Shown here: piece by piece, positions 42,882 through 56,236 of the stretch
Layout: each line of letters opens with the position of its first letter
How positions within the stretch are numbered: position 1 is the first letter of the stretch
Origin: Rhodanobacter sp. C01
GTDB lineage: Bacteria; Pseudomonadota; Gammaproteobacteria; Xanthomonadales; Rhodanobacteraceae
Length of the DNA: 64,000 bases
Assembly (NCBI RefSeq): GCF_002001045.1
Contig: NZ_MUNR01000011.1
Span: forward strand, 62,001 to 126,000
Reading direction: 5' to 3'
Program-made: the position numbers and the translations under genes
Notes under the pieces: generated by a model
What the model saw: the letters and a program-made list of their open reading frames with translations, nothing else
Database searches by the model: none
What the model was told of the DNA's origin: nothing

Positions 42882-45053
42882 ATGACCGTAGTCGCGTCCG
42901 CCAGCTCCGTCGACCTCTCCGTGTTGCCGCCGTATGTACTGGCACTCAAGGAGCGCATTGCCTATCTGCCGGAGCTGCAGGTCGAGCGCGTGCTGCGCGC
43001 CTTCCTGATCGGTGCCAAGGCGCATGCGGGGCAGGAACGCAAGAGCGGCGAACCGTACATCACCCATCCGGTGGCGGTGGCCGGGATTCTGGCCGAACTT
43101 CGGCTGGATGCCGAAACGATCATTGCCGCGATCCTGCACGACACGCTGGAAGACACTGAACTCACGCGCGAGGCACTCGCGCTCGAATTCGGCGAAGTCG
43201 TGGCCGAGCTGGTCGATGGCGTCACCAAACTCGACAAGATGCGCTTCGGCAGCCGCCAGGAAGCCGATGCGGAAAGTTTCCGCAAGATGCTGTTGGCGAT
43301 GGCGCGCGACCTGCGCGTGATCCTGATCAAGCTGGCCGACCGTTTGCACAACATGCGTACACTGGGTGCCAAGGACGCACCCTCGCGTCGCCGCATCGCG
43401 CGTGAAACGCTGGAGATCTACGCACCGATCGCGCAACGCCTGGGCATGAACAAGATCAAGGCGGAGTTGCAGGATCTGGGCTTCCGCGCGTTGTACCCGG
43501 ATCGCTACCGGGTGATCAGCGAGCGCATCCGCGCCGCGCTGGGCAACCGCCGCGAGGCGATGGGCAGGATCGAGACAGCGCTGACCGCACGGCTGGCGAC
43601 CGATCACCTGGCCTCGCGCGTAGTTGGCCGGATCAAATCGCCGTGGAGCATCTATTCGAAGATGCGTGGCGAGCACAAGAGCTTCACCCAGTTGATGGAT
43701 GTCTACGGCTTCCGCGTGGTCGTCGACAACGCCATGAGCTGCTACATGGCGTTGGGCGCGGTCCATGCGCTGTACAAACCGGTGGACAAGCGGTTCAAGG
43801 ATTTCATCGCGATCCCGAAGGCCAACGGCTACCAGTCGCTGCACACCGTGCTGCTGGGGCCGTTCGGTGCGCCGATCGAGGTACAGATCCGTACCGCCGA
43901 GATGGATTCGGTGGCCGAAAGCGGAGTCGCCGCACACTGGGCGTACAAGACGGACAGCGGTCCGGCCAACAGCGCACAGGCACGTGCGCGGGAATGGCTG
44001 TCGTCGCTGGTCGACAGTTCGGCGAACACGGCCTCGTCGTCGGAGTTCATCGAGAACGTCAAGATCGACCTGTTCCCCGACGAGGTCTATCTGTTCACTC
44101 CGCGCGGCGACATCCTGTCGCTGCCGCGCAACGCCACCGCGCTGGACTTCGCCTACGCCGTGCATACCGATGTCGGCGATCATGCCGTGGCGGCACGTGT
44201 CGACAAGAAGCTGCTGCCACTGCGCACGCGGCTGGAGTCGGGCCAGCTGGTGGAAATCATCACGGCGCCGTCGGCGGTGCCGAACCCGGCGTGGCTCGAG
44301 GTGGTGGTTACCGGCAAGGCGCGCACCGCCATTCGTCAGTACCTGAAGCACCTGCAGCACGAGGATGCGGTCGATTTCGGCCATCGCATGCTCGACCGCG
44401 CACTGGATGCACAGGGCAGCAGCCTGGATGCCATTCCGGCCGCCGTACTGGATCGTTTCCTGGAGGCTTCCAAGCTGAAGCGGCTGGAAGAACTGCTGTC
44501 CGACATTGCACTGGGTAATCGCATGCCCGACGTGGTGGCCAGTCAATTGCTGGCGTCACGCGGCAAACGACGGGGTGGTATCCCGACACAGGCATCTCCG
44601 CATGTGCATGAGAAGATCCGCATCACCGGCGCCGAACGCGGCGTGCTGAGTTTCGCCAACTGCTGCCATCCATTGCCAGGGGACGACATCATCGGCTATC
44701 TGTCCTCGGGCAAGGGCATCGTGGTGCATCGCGAGGAGTGCCCGAACGTGATCGAGCTGCGCAAGTCGCCGGAGCGCTGCGTGGCGATCGAGTGGGACCA
44801 TGACGTGGAAGGCGATTACCGTGCCGAGCTGCGCATCGAGGTCGTCAATCGGCCCGGCGTGCTGGCTACCGTGGCGGCTGCGATCGCCGCGGCCGACTCG
44901 AATATCGAGAATGTGGAATACGTCGAACGCGATGCGGCGGCGGCGACCCTATTGTTTGCCCTGGAAGTGAGAAACCGCAAGCATCTGGCCGACGTGATCC
45001 GTCGCGTGCGCCGCACTGGTGTGGTCAGTGGGGCATACCGCTACCCGCTGTAG
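42882..45053 (+). CDS. spoT: Bifunctional (p)ppGpp synthetase/hydrolase
   Basis: A roughly 723-residue RSH protein that makes and degrades (p)ppGpp. The HD hydrolase domain (about 20-170) shows GEPYITHPVAVAGI and ILHDTLEDT; the synthetase domain (about 215-340) shows YSKMRGEHKSFTQLMDVYGF, PKANGYQSLHT and EVQIRTAEMD. TGS (KIDLFPDEVYLFTPRGDIL), helical, and C-terminal ACT domains follow. Conserved His/Asp of the hydrolase and Asp/Glu of the synthetase sites are present. The start at 42882 matches family N-termini; ATG 42849 is possible. Neither has a clear ribosome site. Confidence 0.95.
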   Translation: MTVVASASSVDLSVLPPYVLALKERIAYLPELQVERVLRAFLIGAKAHAGQERKSGEPYITHPVAVAGILAELRLDAETIIAAILHDTLEDTELTREALALEFGEVVAELVDGVTKLDKMRFGSRQEADAESFRKMLLAMARDLRVILIKLADRLHNMRTLGAKDAPSRRRIARETLEIYAPIAQRLGMNKIKAELQDLGFRALYPDRYRVISERIRAALGNRREAMGRIETALTARLATDHLASRVVGRIKSPWSIYSKMRGEHKSFTQLMDVYGFRVVVDNAMSCYMALGAVHALYKPVDKRFKDFIAIPKANGYQSLHTVLLGPFGAPIEVQIRTAEMDSVAESGVAAHWAYKTDSGPANSAQARAREWLSSLVDSSANTASSSEFIENVKIDLFPDEVYLFTPRGDILSLPRNATALDFAYAVHTDVGDHAVAARVDKKLLPLRTRLESGQLVEIITAPSAVPNPAWLEVVVTGKARTAIRQYLKHLQHEDAVDFGHRMLDRALDAQGSSLDAIPAAVLDRFLEASKLKRLEELLSDIALGNRMPDVVASQLLASRGKRRGGIPTQASPHVHEKIRITGAERGVLSFANCCHPLPGDDIIGYLSSGKGIVVHREECPNVIELRKSPERCVAIEWDHDVEGDYRAELRIEVVNRPGVLATVAAAIAAADSNIENVEYVERDAAAATLLFALEVRNRKHLADVIRRVRRTGVVSGAYRYPL

Positions 45054-45130
45054 GAGTGCACGTTGTCCACAGGGGATTCCGTTCGATCGTGCACGATAAA
45101 GACACGTCGTCTCCGTTCTGTCGGCTATTC

Positions 45131-45152
45131 GCGCACAGGGTGCGCTCCTACA
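45131..45152. repeat. Copy of the GTAGGAGCGCACC REP-like arm, upstream of ridA
   Basis: This 22-mer is identical to the right arm of the hairpin element at 13048-13069 and in the same orientation. Only one arm is present here, between spoT and ridA, so it is a solo REP-like half. Confidence 0.75.
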
Positions 45153-45181
45153 ATCACGTCTTTGCCCGTACGAGGTTTTCC

Positions 45182-45565
45182 ATGCCCCGCAGCATCATCA
45201 CCACTGAGCTGGCGCCAGCCGCGATCGGCCCGTATTCGCAAGCCGTGCGTGCCGGCAATACCGTTTACTTCTCGGGTCAGATCCCGCTCGATCCGGTCAC
45301 CGCGTCGCTGGTCGATGGTGACATAACGATGCAGACGCGGCGGGTGTTCGACAACCTTGCCGCCGTGGCGCAGGCCGCTGGTGGTTCGCTGGCGCAGGTG
45401 GTGCGCGTGGGCATCTATGTCACCGACCTGGCAAACTTTGCCGCGGTCAACGCGGTGATGGCGGAATACTTCCAGCCACCGTATCCGGCGCGCTCCACCA
45501 TCGAGGTGTCCGGCCTGCCGAAGGCGGCACAGGTCGAGGTCGACGCGGTGATGGTGTTGTCGTGA
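45182..45565 (+). CDS. ridA: RidA enamine/imine deaminase
   Basis: A 127-residue trimeric protein that hydrolyses reactive 2-aminoacrylate. It shows APAAIGPYSQAVRAGNTVYF with SGQIPLDP, the VFDNLAAVAQAAG stretch, and the catalytic Arg in YPARSTIEV. ATG 45182 has GAGG five bases upstream; the frame is open further upstream over the repeat. It sits between spoT and recG in the conserved order. Confidence 0.95.
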   Translation: MPRSIITTELAPAAIGPYSQAVRAGNTVYFSGQIPLDPVTASLVDGDITMQTRRVFDNLAAVAQAAGGSLAQVVRVGIYVTDLANFAAVNAVMAEYFQPPYPARSTIEVSGLPKAAQVEVDAVMVLS

Positions 45566-45674
45566 TGGGGCTGCTTTGATGGGGATGGGCTGATTCTCCG
45601 CGCGGCCTGCGCCGACAGTCTGCATTGGTGTCCGGCTTACGATGCGAGGCGGTGCTCGGTTAGGCTTGCATGTC

Positions 45675-47789
<2,115 letters not shown>

Positions 47790-47898
47790 GTGCAGCGAGT
47801 TGACGTTGAGAATGGGCGCGTCATCACGTGGTGCTTCAGGCTTTGCGATTCCGCATTCCCGTCCCATACACTGGGCGATTGGACAACGACGATACGCC

Positions 47899-48834
47899 AT
47901 GACTCGACCGCAACTCCTGATTGATACCGACCCCGGCGTCGACGACGCGCTGGCGATCCTCATGGCGCATGCACATGCCGATATCGCAGGTCTGAGCATT
48001 GCTGCCGGCAACGTGGGACTCGGCCATACCGTGCGCAATGCTCGCACCCTGGTCGATGTGCTTGGTGCCGGCACGCCGGTATTTGCCGGCTGTACCACGC
48101 CACTGGTGCGTGCGCCGGATGAGGATGCCGCGTTCGTGCATGGTGAGGACGGTTTCGGCGATATCGGTTTTCCCGAACCGAAGGCCAAGCTGATGGACGA
48201 GTCGGCCGCGCTGGCCTTGCTGCGGCTGACCCGCGAGCGTCCCGGCGAGCTGACCCTGGTGGCGCTGGCACCCCTGACCAATCTGGCATTGGCGTTGCGG
48301 CTGGATCCCACGCTGCCCGAGCGGGTGGCACGGCTGGTGGTGATGGGTGGTGCGGTGACCGGCCATGGCAATACCGGGCGGGTCCCGGCGGAATTCAACG
48401 TCGGTTTTGATCCGGAGGCGGCACACGTGGTGTTCGAGGCCTTCCCGTCGTTCGATCTGGTCGACTGGGAGGTCACCTTGCGGCATGCGTTCGACGATGT
48501 CGAATTCGATCGCTGGCTGGCGGCCGGTGACCGGCGTGCGGAGTTTTTCGGGCAGATCGTTGCCACCGCGCGGCGCTATAACGCCAAGCATGATCGCAGT
48601 GGGGTGATTGCGGCCGACGCGCTGGCGATGGCTGTGGCGCTCGACCCCTCGATCGTCACTCGCAGTGAGACGCGTGCGGTGGCAGTCGAGTTGGATGGCC
48701 GGCTTACCCGCGGCGCAACGGTGGTCGATTGGGCGGCGCGGCTGGGCCGCCCGGCACAGGCGAACATCGTGCTGGAAGTGGATCAGGCCCGCTTTGCCGC
48801 GATGGTGCGGCGTGCGTTGGGCGCGGAAAGCTGA
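47899..48834 (+). CDS. Nucleoside hydrolase (IUNH family)
   Basis: A 311-residue N-ribohydrolase of purine/pyrimidine nucleosides. The Ca2+-binding N-terminal signature LLIDTDPGVDDALAI is intact. VMGGAVTGHGN and EFNVGFDPEAAHVVF follow, with a late IAADALAMAVALDP containing the ligand Asp. The specificity (RihA, RihB or RihC-like) cannot be assigned. It lies 109 bp after recG. Confidence 0.92.
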   Translation: MTRPQLLIDTDPGVDDALAILMAHAHADIAGLSIAAGNVGLGHTVRNARTLVDVLGAGTPVFAGCTTPLVRAPDEDAAFVHGEDGFGDIGFPEPKAKLMDESAALALLRLTRERPGELTLVALAPLTNLALALRLDPTLPERVARLVVMGGAVTGHGNTGRVPAEFNVGFDPEAAHVVFEAFPSFDLVDWEVTLRHAFDDVEFDRWLAAGDRRAEFFGQIVATARRYNAKHDRSGVIAADALAMAVALDPSIVTRSETRAVAVELDGRLTRGATVVDWAARLGRPAQANIVLEVDQARFAAMVRRALGAES

Positions 48835-48885
48835 TCCGTCGCAGGCTTGCCGCCCGAGGGTCGTTCCGTGCCTGACTGACCAGAC

Positions 48886-48915
48886 TTGCGGTGGCGGCTG
48901 GTTACTCGGTACAAT
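48886..48915 (+). promoter_or_regulatory. Putative promoter of rpmE2
   Basis: TTGCGG (48886-48891), an 18-bp spacer and TACAAT (48910-48915), 33 bp before the start codon. Confidence 0.5.
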
Positions 48916-48948
48916 GCCGCTCTTTTCACCACCGCTTTAGAGCCTGTC

Positions 48949-49203
48949 ATGAAGCCTGATATCCATCCGAACTACAACCCGGTGGTGTTCCAGGACCTGT
49001 CGTCCGACTTCTCGTTCCTGACCAAGTCGACCATGTCCAGCAAGGAAACCATCAAGTGGGAAGACGGCAATGAGTACCCGCTGATCAAGGTGGATATCTC
49101 CAGCCATTCGCACCCGTTCTATACCGGCAAGCAGAAGTCGCTGGATGTCGGCGGTCGCGTCGACAAGTTCCGTCGTCGTTACGCGGGCGCTGCCAAGGAA
49201 TAA
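48949..49203 (+). CDS. rpmE2: 50S ribosomal protein L31 type B
   Basis: An 84-residue L31 of the zinc-independent C-minus type: it has no cysteines. It shows [20 protein letters not shown], the [18 protein letters not shown] stretch and [11 protein letters not shown]. In bacteria with two L31 forms this paralogue replaces the zinc form under zinc starvation under Zur control, but no clear Zur box is visible here, so it may be the only L31. Confidence 0.94.
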   Translation: MKPDIHPNYNPVVFQDLSSDFSFLTKSTMSSKETIKWEDGNEYPLIKVDISSHSHPFYTGKQKSLDVGGRVDKFRRRYAGAAKE

Positions 49204-49210
49204 GCGGCTG

Positions 49211-49245
49211 TCCGGCCAGCCATCTTCTCTTGATGGCTGGCCGGA
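49211..49245 (+). terminator. First hairpin after rpmE2
   Basis: A 14-bp perfect stem TCCGGCCAGCCATC/GATGGCTGGCCGGA with a seven-base loop, 8 bp after the stop. It has no T tract of its own and stands next to a second hairpin. Confidence 0.6.
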
Positions 49246-49253
49246 CCCGATTC

Positions 49254-49291
49254 AAGACACGGGGCGAGCCTAGGCTCGCCCCGTGTCTTTT
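49254..49291 (+). terminator. Strong terminator after rpmE2
   Basis: A 17-bp perfect inverted repeat (AAGACACGGGGCGAGCC and its complement) with only TA between the arms, followed by TT. Because the arms almost touch, the apex forms a CCTAGG palindrome. Confidence 0.8.
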
Positions 49292-49478
49292 CGTGGCCGC
49301 CATTCGACCATTCGCCATCGAATGCACATGAGGCCTTATGCGATAATGGTGAAAGCAAGACGCCTTTGGCGTCCGTTGCATTGCATGTTTCCCCGGCGTG
49401 CGATGCCAGCACTCCCCCGCCGGACGGCACCGTCATGACGGTTGTCGCCGGTAGTGACCCACATGTAAGGAGGTTTCC

Positions 49479-50774
49479 GTGTCCGATTCCAAGATCGTCA
49501 AACTCGTGGATGAGTCGAGCAACCGCAGCAGCGAGCTGCCACTGATCAGCGGCACGCTCGGACCGGCCTGCATCGACATCGGCACGCTGTACAAGGACAC
49601 CGGCCACTTCACCTACGACCCCGGCTACGGCAGCACCGCCAGCACCAAGAGTGCGATCACCTACATCGATGGTGATGAGGGCGTGCTGCTGTATCGCGGT
49701 TACCCGATCGAGCAGCTGGCGGAGAAATCCAGTTTCCTCGAGGTGGCCTATCTGCTGCTCAATGGCGAACTGCCGAAGCCGGCCGAGTTCGCCACGTTCG
49801 AGCACGACATCACGCATCACACGATGATGCACGAGGCGCAGAAGAACTTCTTCCAGGGCTTCCACCACGACGCACACCCGATGGCGATGCTCGCCGCGGC
49901 GGTGGCTTCGTTGTCGGCGTTCTATCACGACGATCTCGACGTGGAGAATCCGGCTGACCGCAAGATGGCGGCGATCCGCCTGATCGCGAAGATGCCCACG
50001 ATTGCTGCCGCCTGCTTCCGCTATTCGATCGGCTGGCCGATGCGCTACCCGCGCAACAACCTCGAATACGTCGATCGTTTCCTGCACATGATGTTCGAGG
50101 TGCCAAGTGAGCCGCTGCAGCTGAATCCGGTGGCGGCCAAGGCGCTGGACCTGCTGTTCATCCTGCACGCCGATCACGAGCAGAATGCATCCACCTCGAC
50201 CGTGCGCCTGGTTGGTTCCACCGGTGCCAATCCGTACGCGTCGATCGCCGCGGGCATCACCGCGCTGTGGGGCCCTGCCCACGGCGGTGCCAACGAGGCG
50301 GTGCTCAAGCAGCTCAAGGAAATCGGGACGCCCGACAATGTCGAGACCGCGGTCAAGCGCGCGAAGGACAAGAACGACAGCTTCCGCCTGATGGGCTTCG
50401 GTCATCGCGTGTACAAGAATTTCGACCCGCGCGCGAAGATCATCCGCGAGATGTGCCACAAGGTGCTCGCCGAGCTGGGCGTCAACGATCCGCTGCTCGA
50501 TGTAGCGATGAAGCTGGAAGAGGCGGCGCTGAAGGACGACTACTTCGTCGAGCGCAAGCTGTACCCGAACGTCGATTTCTATTCCGGCATCATCTACAAG
50601 GCGCTGGGCATCCCGACCGAGATGTTCACCGTGATGTTCGCGATTGCACGTACCTCCGGCTGGATCGCGCACTGGATCGAGCAGCACGAAACGCCGGGAT
50701 CGCGCATTGGTCGTCCGCGCCAGATCTATACCGGTGCCGATGTGCGCAATTACACGCCTGGCGACAAGCGCTGA
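49479..50774 (+). CDS. gltA: Citrate synthase (type II)
   Basis: Condenses acetyl-CoA and oxaloacetate. The 431-residue protein shows the three catalytic regions: [18 protein letters not shown] (His), [18 protein letters not shown] (His) and [15 protein letters not shown] (Asp), plus [20 protein letters not shown]. The GTG start at 49479 has an ideal AAGGAGG. It has the length and N-terminal domain of the NADH-regulated hexameric Gram-negative type. It is followed by a strong terminator. Confidence 0.97.
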   Translation: MSDSKIVKLVDESSNRSSELPLISGTLGPACIDIGTLYKDTGHFTYDPGYGSTASTKSAITYIDGDEGVLLYRGYPIEQLAEKSSFLEVAYLLLNGELPKPAEFATFEHDITHHTMMHEAQKNFFQGFHHDAHPMAMLAAAVASLSAFYHDDLDVENPADRKMAAIRLIAKMPTIAAACFRYSIGWPMRYPRNNLEYVDRFLHMMFEVPSEPLQLNPVAAKALDLLFILHADHEQNASTSTVRLVGSTGANPYASIAAGITALWGPAHGGANEAVLKQLKEIGTPDNVETAVKRAKDKNDSFRLMGFGHRVYKNFDPRAKIIREMCHKVLAELGVNDPLLDVAMKLEEAALKDDYFVERKLYPNVDFYSGIIYKALGIPTEMFTVMFAIARTSGWIAHWIEQHETPGSRIGRPRQIYTGADVRNYTPGDKR

Positions 50775-50794
50775 TCGACTGTTCCATCTGATGC

Positions 50795-50830
50795 AACAAG
50801 AACGCCCCGGTTACCGGGGCGTTCTTGTTT
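50795..50830. terminator. Terminator after gltA (bidirectional)
   Basis: AACAAGAACGCCCCGG-TTA-CCGGGGCGTTCTTGTT plus T: a perfect 16-bp stem between convergent gltA and the next gene. Confidence 0.9.
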
Positions 50831-50850
50831 ATGGGGTAGTGATTGTCGAA

Positions 50851-51522
50851 TCAGCGCAACGCGGCAGAAAGGCACTGCTCGAATTCGTCGTTGTCATCTT
50901 CCGCCAGCAGGATTTCAACCTGGGCCAGCGCAGCGCGGCGCATGGGGCGGTCGTCGGTCCGGTCCATGGGTGCCCGGCGCAGGGCGTCACGTGGCAACAC
51001 GGTCAGGTCGAATGGCAACTCGTCGGCTGCAAACAGCAGCACTGGGTACTCAGGCTGCTCGTCGCGGTTGTAGCGCAGCCGCCGCACCTGGGTCTCGACC
51101 GGCACACCGTGTTCGCGCAGGTACAACTCGACTGCGGCAGGATCGTCGCTGAATACATGCAGGCATACGGCCGAATGTGTGTCGGCGGTGCCCTCGAGCA
51201 CGGCACCGACCAGACGTGGTTCGAATCGGGCGAGAAAGCGCATGGCCCCGACCGCGGCCTCCCGTCGCTGGCGCAACAGCTGGGGCTGGCTGTCGGCATG
51301 AAACAGGCGCTGGTGCTCGCGCAGCGCCTGTTCGATTTCCAGGTTGCGCGGCAACGCCTGGGTGTCGAGGATGCCTAGCCGTTCTGCAGCCTTCAGCTTG
51401 GCGTGATGAAAGTCGCGGATGCCGTGCTCGCTCATCAGGCGTGCAGCCTCCTGGGCGATGCGCAGTCGATTGCGCTGTACGCGGTCATGCGCATGGATAC
51501 GGTGATGTTCGCCTCGCGACAT
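50851..51522 (-). CDS. Conserved protein of unknown function
   Basis: A 223-residue soluble protein that I recognise only as a conserved gammaproteobacterial unknown. The N-terminus is helical and basic (HAHDRVQRNRLRIAQEAARL, then SEHGIRDFHHAKLKAAERLG). The middle shows VGAVLEGTADTHSAVCLHVF and SDDPAAVELYLREHGVPVET, hinting at a nucleotidyltransferase-like alpha/beta fold. The C-terminus is acidic. Its regular codon use supports a real gene. It is convergent with gltA and downstream of nothing obvious. Confidence 0.7.
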   Translation of the reverse strand: MSRGEHHRIHAHDRVQRNRLRIAQEAARLMSEHGIRDFHHAKLKAAERLGILDTQALPRNLEIEQALREHQRLFHADSQPQLLRQRREAAVGAMRFLARFEPRLVGAVLEGTADTHSAVCLHVFSDDPAAVELYLREHGVPVETQVRRLRYNRDEQPEYPVLLFAADELPFDLTVLPRDALRRAPMDRTDDRPMRRAALAQVEILLAEDDNDEFEQCLSAALR

Positions 51523-51614
51523 GGCGTGTTCCTCGTCGTTCGGTAACCGGCGGCCTCCACCTTACCTGAAGCAGCCGGTCATGGGGCGGCAGATCCGGGT
51601 CGGACGATCCGTGG

Positions 51615-54164
51615 TCAGAAGATATCGTAGGCGTGCTGCTGGTCCTGCTCTTTCTGCTGGCTGGCCTGGGTGCGCAGGCGATCGACGTCCTCCACCTTGA
51701 AGATTTCGTTCATGCTGTCGGGATCGTCTGCCGAGGTAGGCAGGCCGCTCTCGCGATTGATCAGGACCGTGCTGATGCCGGGCGGCATTGGCAAGGTGTT
51801 CTCCGGCAACCCCTTCAGCACGGCGCCCATGTAATCCATCCAGATCGGCAACGCGGCCTGGGCACCGAATTCGCCGACGCCGTTGGATTTGCCTAGTGCA
51901 CTGAAATCGTCGAAGCCGACCCATACCGCGGTCGAAACGTCGCCATTGAAGCCGACGAACCAGGCATCGCGATGATCGTTGGTGGAGCCGGTCTTGCCCG
52001 CCAGGTCGGCACGATTCAGTGCCTTGGCGGCGTAGCCGGTACCGCGGGGACTGGCGATCACGTCCTTCATCAGCGAGGTGACCAGATAGTCGTTGCGCGG
52101 ATCGATTACGCGTGGGGCGAGTACGGGCGGGTGGCTTTTTTCGCCATGGATATCCGCAGGCAGCGCTGCGACGCCCGCGCCATCGATGCTGCTGGCTTCG
52201 GCTGGCGCCTGGGTGGTGCCGGTCACGGCGATGTCATTGGCCGGGGTCTTCAGCATGTCGGCCGGTGGTGGGCCCGGGGGACTCGTGTCGAGCAGGCGTT
52301 CCTGGCAGTCGCTGCAGGCTCGGGCGGGATTGGCCAGGTACACCGGCTTGCCGTTGCGGTCGTCGATCTCGCTGATGAAATACGGTGTGACCAGATAGCC
52401 ACCGTTGGCGAACACGGCGTAACCGCGCGCCATACCCATCGGCGAAACCGAGGCCGTACCGAGAGCCAGCGAAAGGTTGGGTGGCAGCGCATCCAGCGGG
52501 AAGCCGAAACGGGTGACGTACTGGCGCGCGAAGCGCAGACCCATGGCATCGAGCAGGCGCACCGAGACCAGGTTCTTCGACTGCAGCAGGGCCTCGCGCA
52601 GGCGCATGGGTCCGGCGAACTTGCCGTCGTCATTGGATGGTGTCCACAAGCCGCCGGGGCTCGATGGATCGGGCAGAGCCAGTGGTGCGTCGTTGATGAT
52701 CGAGGACGGCGTGAAGCCACGTTCGAAGGCCGCCGAATACAGGTACGGCTTGAAGCTGGAGCCCGGCTGGCGCGCCGCCATCACGGCGCGGTTGAACTTG
52801 CTGCGGCCGAAATTGAAGCCGCCGACCAGCGCCTGGATCGAACCATCCTCCGGACTGATCGAGGCCAGCGCTGCCTGGGCGGCCGGAATCTGGTCGAGTT
52901 GCCAGTCACCCTTGTCGTTGCGCGACAGCCGCACGATATCGCCACGCTTCAGCACACTGTCGACACTGCGCGGAACTGCGCCGACGCGGTTTTCGTCGAT
53001 ATGCGGACGAGCCCAGCTGAGTGCAGCAAGATCGAGCTTCACGCTTTCGTGGCTGGCCAGATAGATCGTGGCTTCCTGCGCACTGCTGGCGGTGACCACA
53101 CCCGGCTGCAGGCCCGAGATGGTGACGTAGCCGGACAGCACGTCGTCACAAACCTGGTCACTGGCCTGCGCGGGGAGATCCTGATGCGCTTCCGGGCCAC
53201 GCCAGCCATGCCGGTGATCGTAGGTGATCAGGCCATTGCGCAACGCTTCCACCGCGATCTGCTGGCGGCTGCTCTGCAGCGTGGTCTTGACCACGTAGCC
53301 CTCGGTAAGCGCCTCATTGCCCAGTCGATCAAGCACCTGCCGGCGCACCATTTCCGCCATATACGGCGCGTCCACCTCGATCGGCTGTTCGTGCGGAATG
53401 GCATGGTTCGGTTCGACGATCGCCTGCTCGTAAACCGGTCTGGTGATGTAGCCATGCCTCAGCATCTCGCCGAGTACCCAGTTGCGTCGGGCAATGGCGC
53501 GCTTCGGGCTGTTGAGCGGATTGGCCACCGAGGGCAGCTGGAAGGTCGAGGCAATCAGTGCACACTCGGCCACGGTCAGCTGGTCGAGCGTCTTGCCGTA
53601 GTAATACTCGGCGGCAGCGGCCACGCCATAGGAGCGATGGCCGAGGAACATCTTGTTGAGATACAGCTCGAGAATCTGGTCCTTGCTGAGCTCGTGCTCG
53701 ATGCGCAAGGCGATGAAGATCTCGGTAAGTTTGCGCGAGTACAGCTTTTCAGGGCTGAGGAAGATGTTCCGCGCGACCTGCTGGGTGATCGTCGAACCGC
53801 CAGGGCCCTTGTCGCCACCGGTCACCACAACGTGCCAGCCGGCGCGGACGATGCCGCGCCAATCCACGCCGGGATGATGGTAGAACTCTGCATCCTCGGC
53901 CGACAGCACGGCATGCTTGAGCAGGTCCGGTACATCGTTGATGGCCACCGGGATGCGCCGCGTCTCGCCAAAGCTGGCAATCAGCTTGCCATCGGCGCTC
54001 AGTACGCGCAGCGGTACCTGCATGTGGTAGTCCTTGAGGACGGCCACCGACGGGAGTCTTGGAGCGACCAGCCAGTACGCTACACCAACGGCAATGACTG
54101 CCAGCAGCAAACCGCTAAAGGCCAGGATCAATGCCCAGCGCAACAAACGCTTGAAAATTCGCAT
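51615..54164 (-). CDS. mrcA: Penicillin-binding protein 1A (bifunctional transglycosylase/transpeptidase)
   Basis: An 849-residue class A PBP with one N-terminal membrane helix (about 8-35). The GT51 glycosyltransferase domain (about 50-230) has EDAEFYHHPGVDWRGI and GGSTITQQVARN. An OB-like insertion follows. The transpeptidase domain (about 430-780) has the serine in RQPGSSFKPYLYSAAF, SKN in LLQSKNLVSV and KTGSTNDHRD. The start at ATG 54164 gives the typical MRIFKRLLRW membrane start; the open frame extends to 54248. It is divergent from pilM, a conserved arrangement. Confidence 0.96.
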   Translation of the reverse strand: MRIFKRLLRWALILAFSGLLLAVIAVGVAYWLVAPRLPSVAVLKDYHMQVPLRVLSADGKLIASFGETRRIPVAINDVPDLLKHAVLSAEDAEFYHHPGVDWRGIVRAGWHVVVTGGDKGPGGSTITQQVARNIFLSPEKLYSRKLTEIFIALRIEHELSKDQILELYLNKMFLGHRSYGVAAAAEYYYGKTLDQLTVAECALIASTFQLPSVANPLNSPKRAIARRNWVLGEMLRHGYITRPVYEQAIVEPNHAIPHEQPIEVDAPYMAEMVRRQVLDRLGNEALTEGYVVKTTLQSSRQQIAVEALRNGLITYDHRHGWRGPEAHQDLPAQASDQVCDDVLSGYVTISGLQPGVVTASSAQEATIYLASHESVKLDLAALSWARPHIDENRVGAVPRSVDSVLKRGDIVRLSRNDKGDWQLDQIPAAQAALASISPEDGSIQALVGGFNFGRSKFNRAVMAARQPGSSFKPYLYSAAFERGFTPSSIINDAPLALPDPSSPGGLWTPSNDDGKFAGPMRLREALLQSKNLVSVRLLDAMGLRFARQYVTRFGFPLDALPPNLSLALGTASVSPMGMARGYAVFANGGYLVTPYFISEIDDRNGKPVYLANPARACSDCQERLLDTSPPGPPPADMLKTPANDIAVTGTTQAPAEASSIDGAGVAALPADIHGEKSHPPVLAPRVIDPRNDYLVTSLMKDVIASPRGTGYAAKALNRADLAGKTGSTNDHRDAWFVGFNGDVSTAVWVGFDDFSALGKSNGVGEFGAQAALPIWMDYMGAVLKGLPENTLPMPPGISTVLINRESGLPTSADDPDSMNEIFKVEDVDRLRTQASQQKEQDQQHAYDIF

Positions 54165-54329
54165 GGTGTGGGGGATAGCGAGACCTGAGTCAAAACATGC
54201 CAGAGTATAGATGTAGCAGTATCTGCTGCATGCGGCGTGGTCGACCAAAGCAAGGGTTGCGCCAAATAGAGCGCTTCCGTAAATGTGTTGGACATCACGC
54301 CAATTACTTGAGAAAGTTTCCGTAGACCG

Positions 54330-55474
<1,145 letters not shown>

Positions 55475-55475
<1 letters not shown>

Positions 55476-56236
55476 TGGCACACGTCAACCTACTTCCGTG
55501 GCGCGCCGAACGGCGCAAGCAGCGCGAACGCGAGTTCTACATGCAGCTGGGTGCCGCTTTTCTGGCGTCAGTCGGCGTGTTGCTGCTGTGGGTGTTCTGG
55601 ATGAACCAGCGCATCGACAACCAGAACGAGCGCAACACCTACCTGCAGACCGAGATCAAGCAGCTCGACGTGCGCATCGCCAAGATCAAGGATCTGGAGA
55701 CGGTCCGTTCGCACCTGCTGGCACGCAAGCAGATCATCGAGCAGCTGCAGGCGGACCGCTCGCAGATGGTGCATCTGTTCGATGAGCTGGTGAAGACGAT
55801 CCCTACCAGCGCGCGTCTGACCGGGCTCAAGCAGAATGGTCAGTCGATGTCGCTCGATGGCGTGGCGCAGTCCAATGCCAGCGTCGCCGAATACATGCGC
55901 AACATCGAGGTATCACCCTGGATGGGGCACGCCGACCTGCGCAAGACCGAAAACAGCCATGACGCTTCCCGCATGCCTTATACCTTCGGTCTGGACGTAT
56001 CGCTGAGCCGTCCGAAGACGGACGATGCAATGGGTGAAGACGGTGCGGCTCCCGCCGCAGCCGGCAGTGCATCAGGTCCATCCGCGGCCTCCGTACCGAC
56101 TGTAATTGGGGCGGCGGCCAAGGCCGTTACAGGCACTCCCGCGAAATCGGCCAGCGTGCCTGCAGCCGTCAAGTCGGAAGCCAAGCCCGAAATCACGCCA
56201 AGAAGCGTGCCTGCTGCGGGAGGGACCACGCCATGA
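55475..56236 (+). CDS. pilN: Type IV pilus alignment protein PilN
   Basis: A 253-residue bitopic inner-membrane protein. The cytoplasmic start MAHVNLLPWRAERRKQRERE carries the INLLPWR-type PilM-binding motif. A transmembrane helix (about 23-43), coiled coil (about 45-95) and ferredoxin-like domain follow. The last 70 residues are a low-complexity Ala/Pro/Ser/Lys tail, longer than in most PilN. It overlaps pilM and pilO. Confidence 0.94.

Noticed and set aside
51972-54188. A 738-codon frame antisense to mrcA
   Set aside because: High-GC shadow of mrcA; the sense strand encodes a complete PBP1A with all catalytic motifs. Similar long shadows over spoT and the ClC gene were dropped for the same reason.
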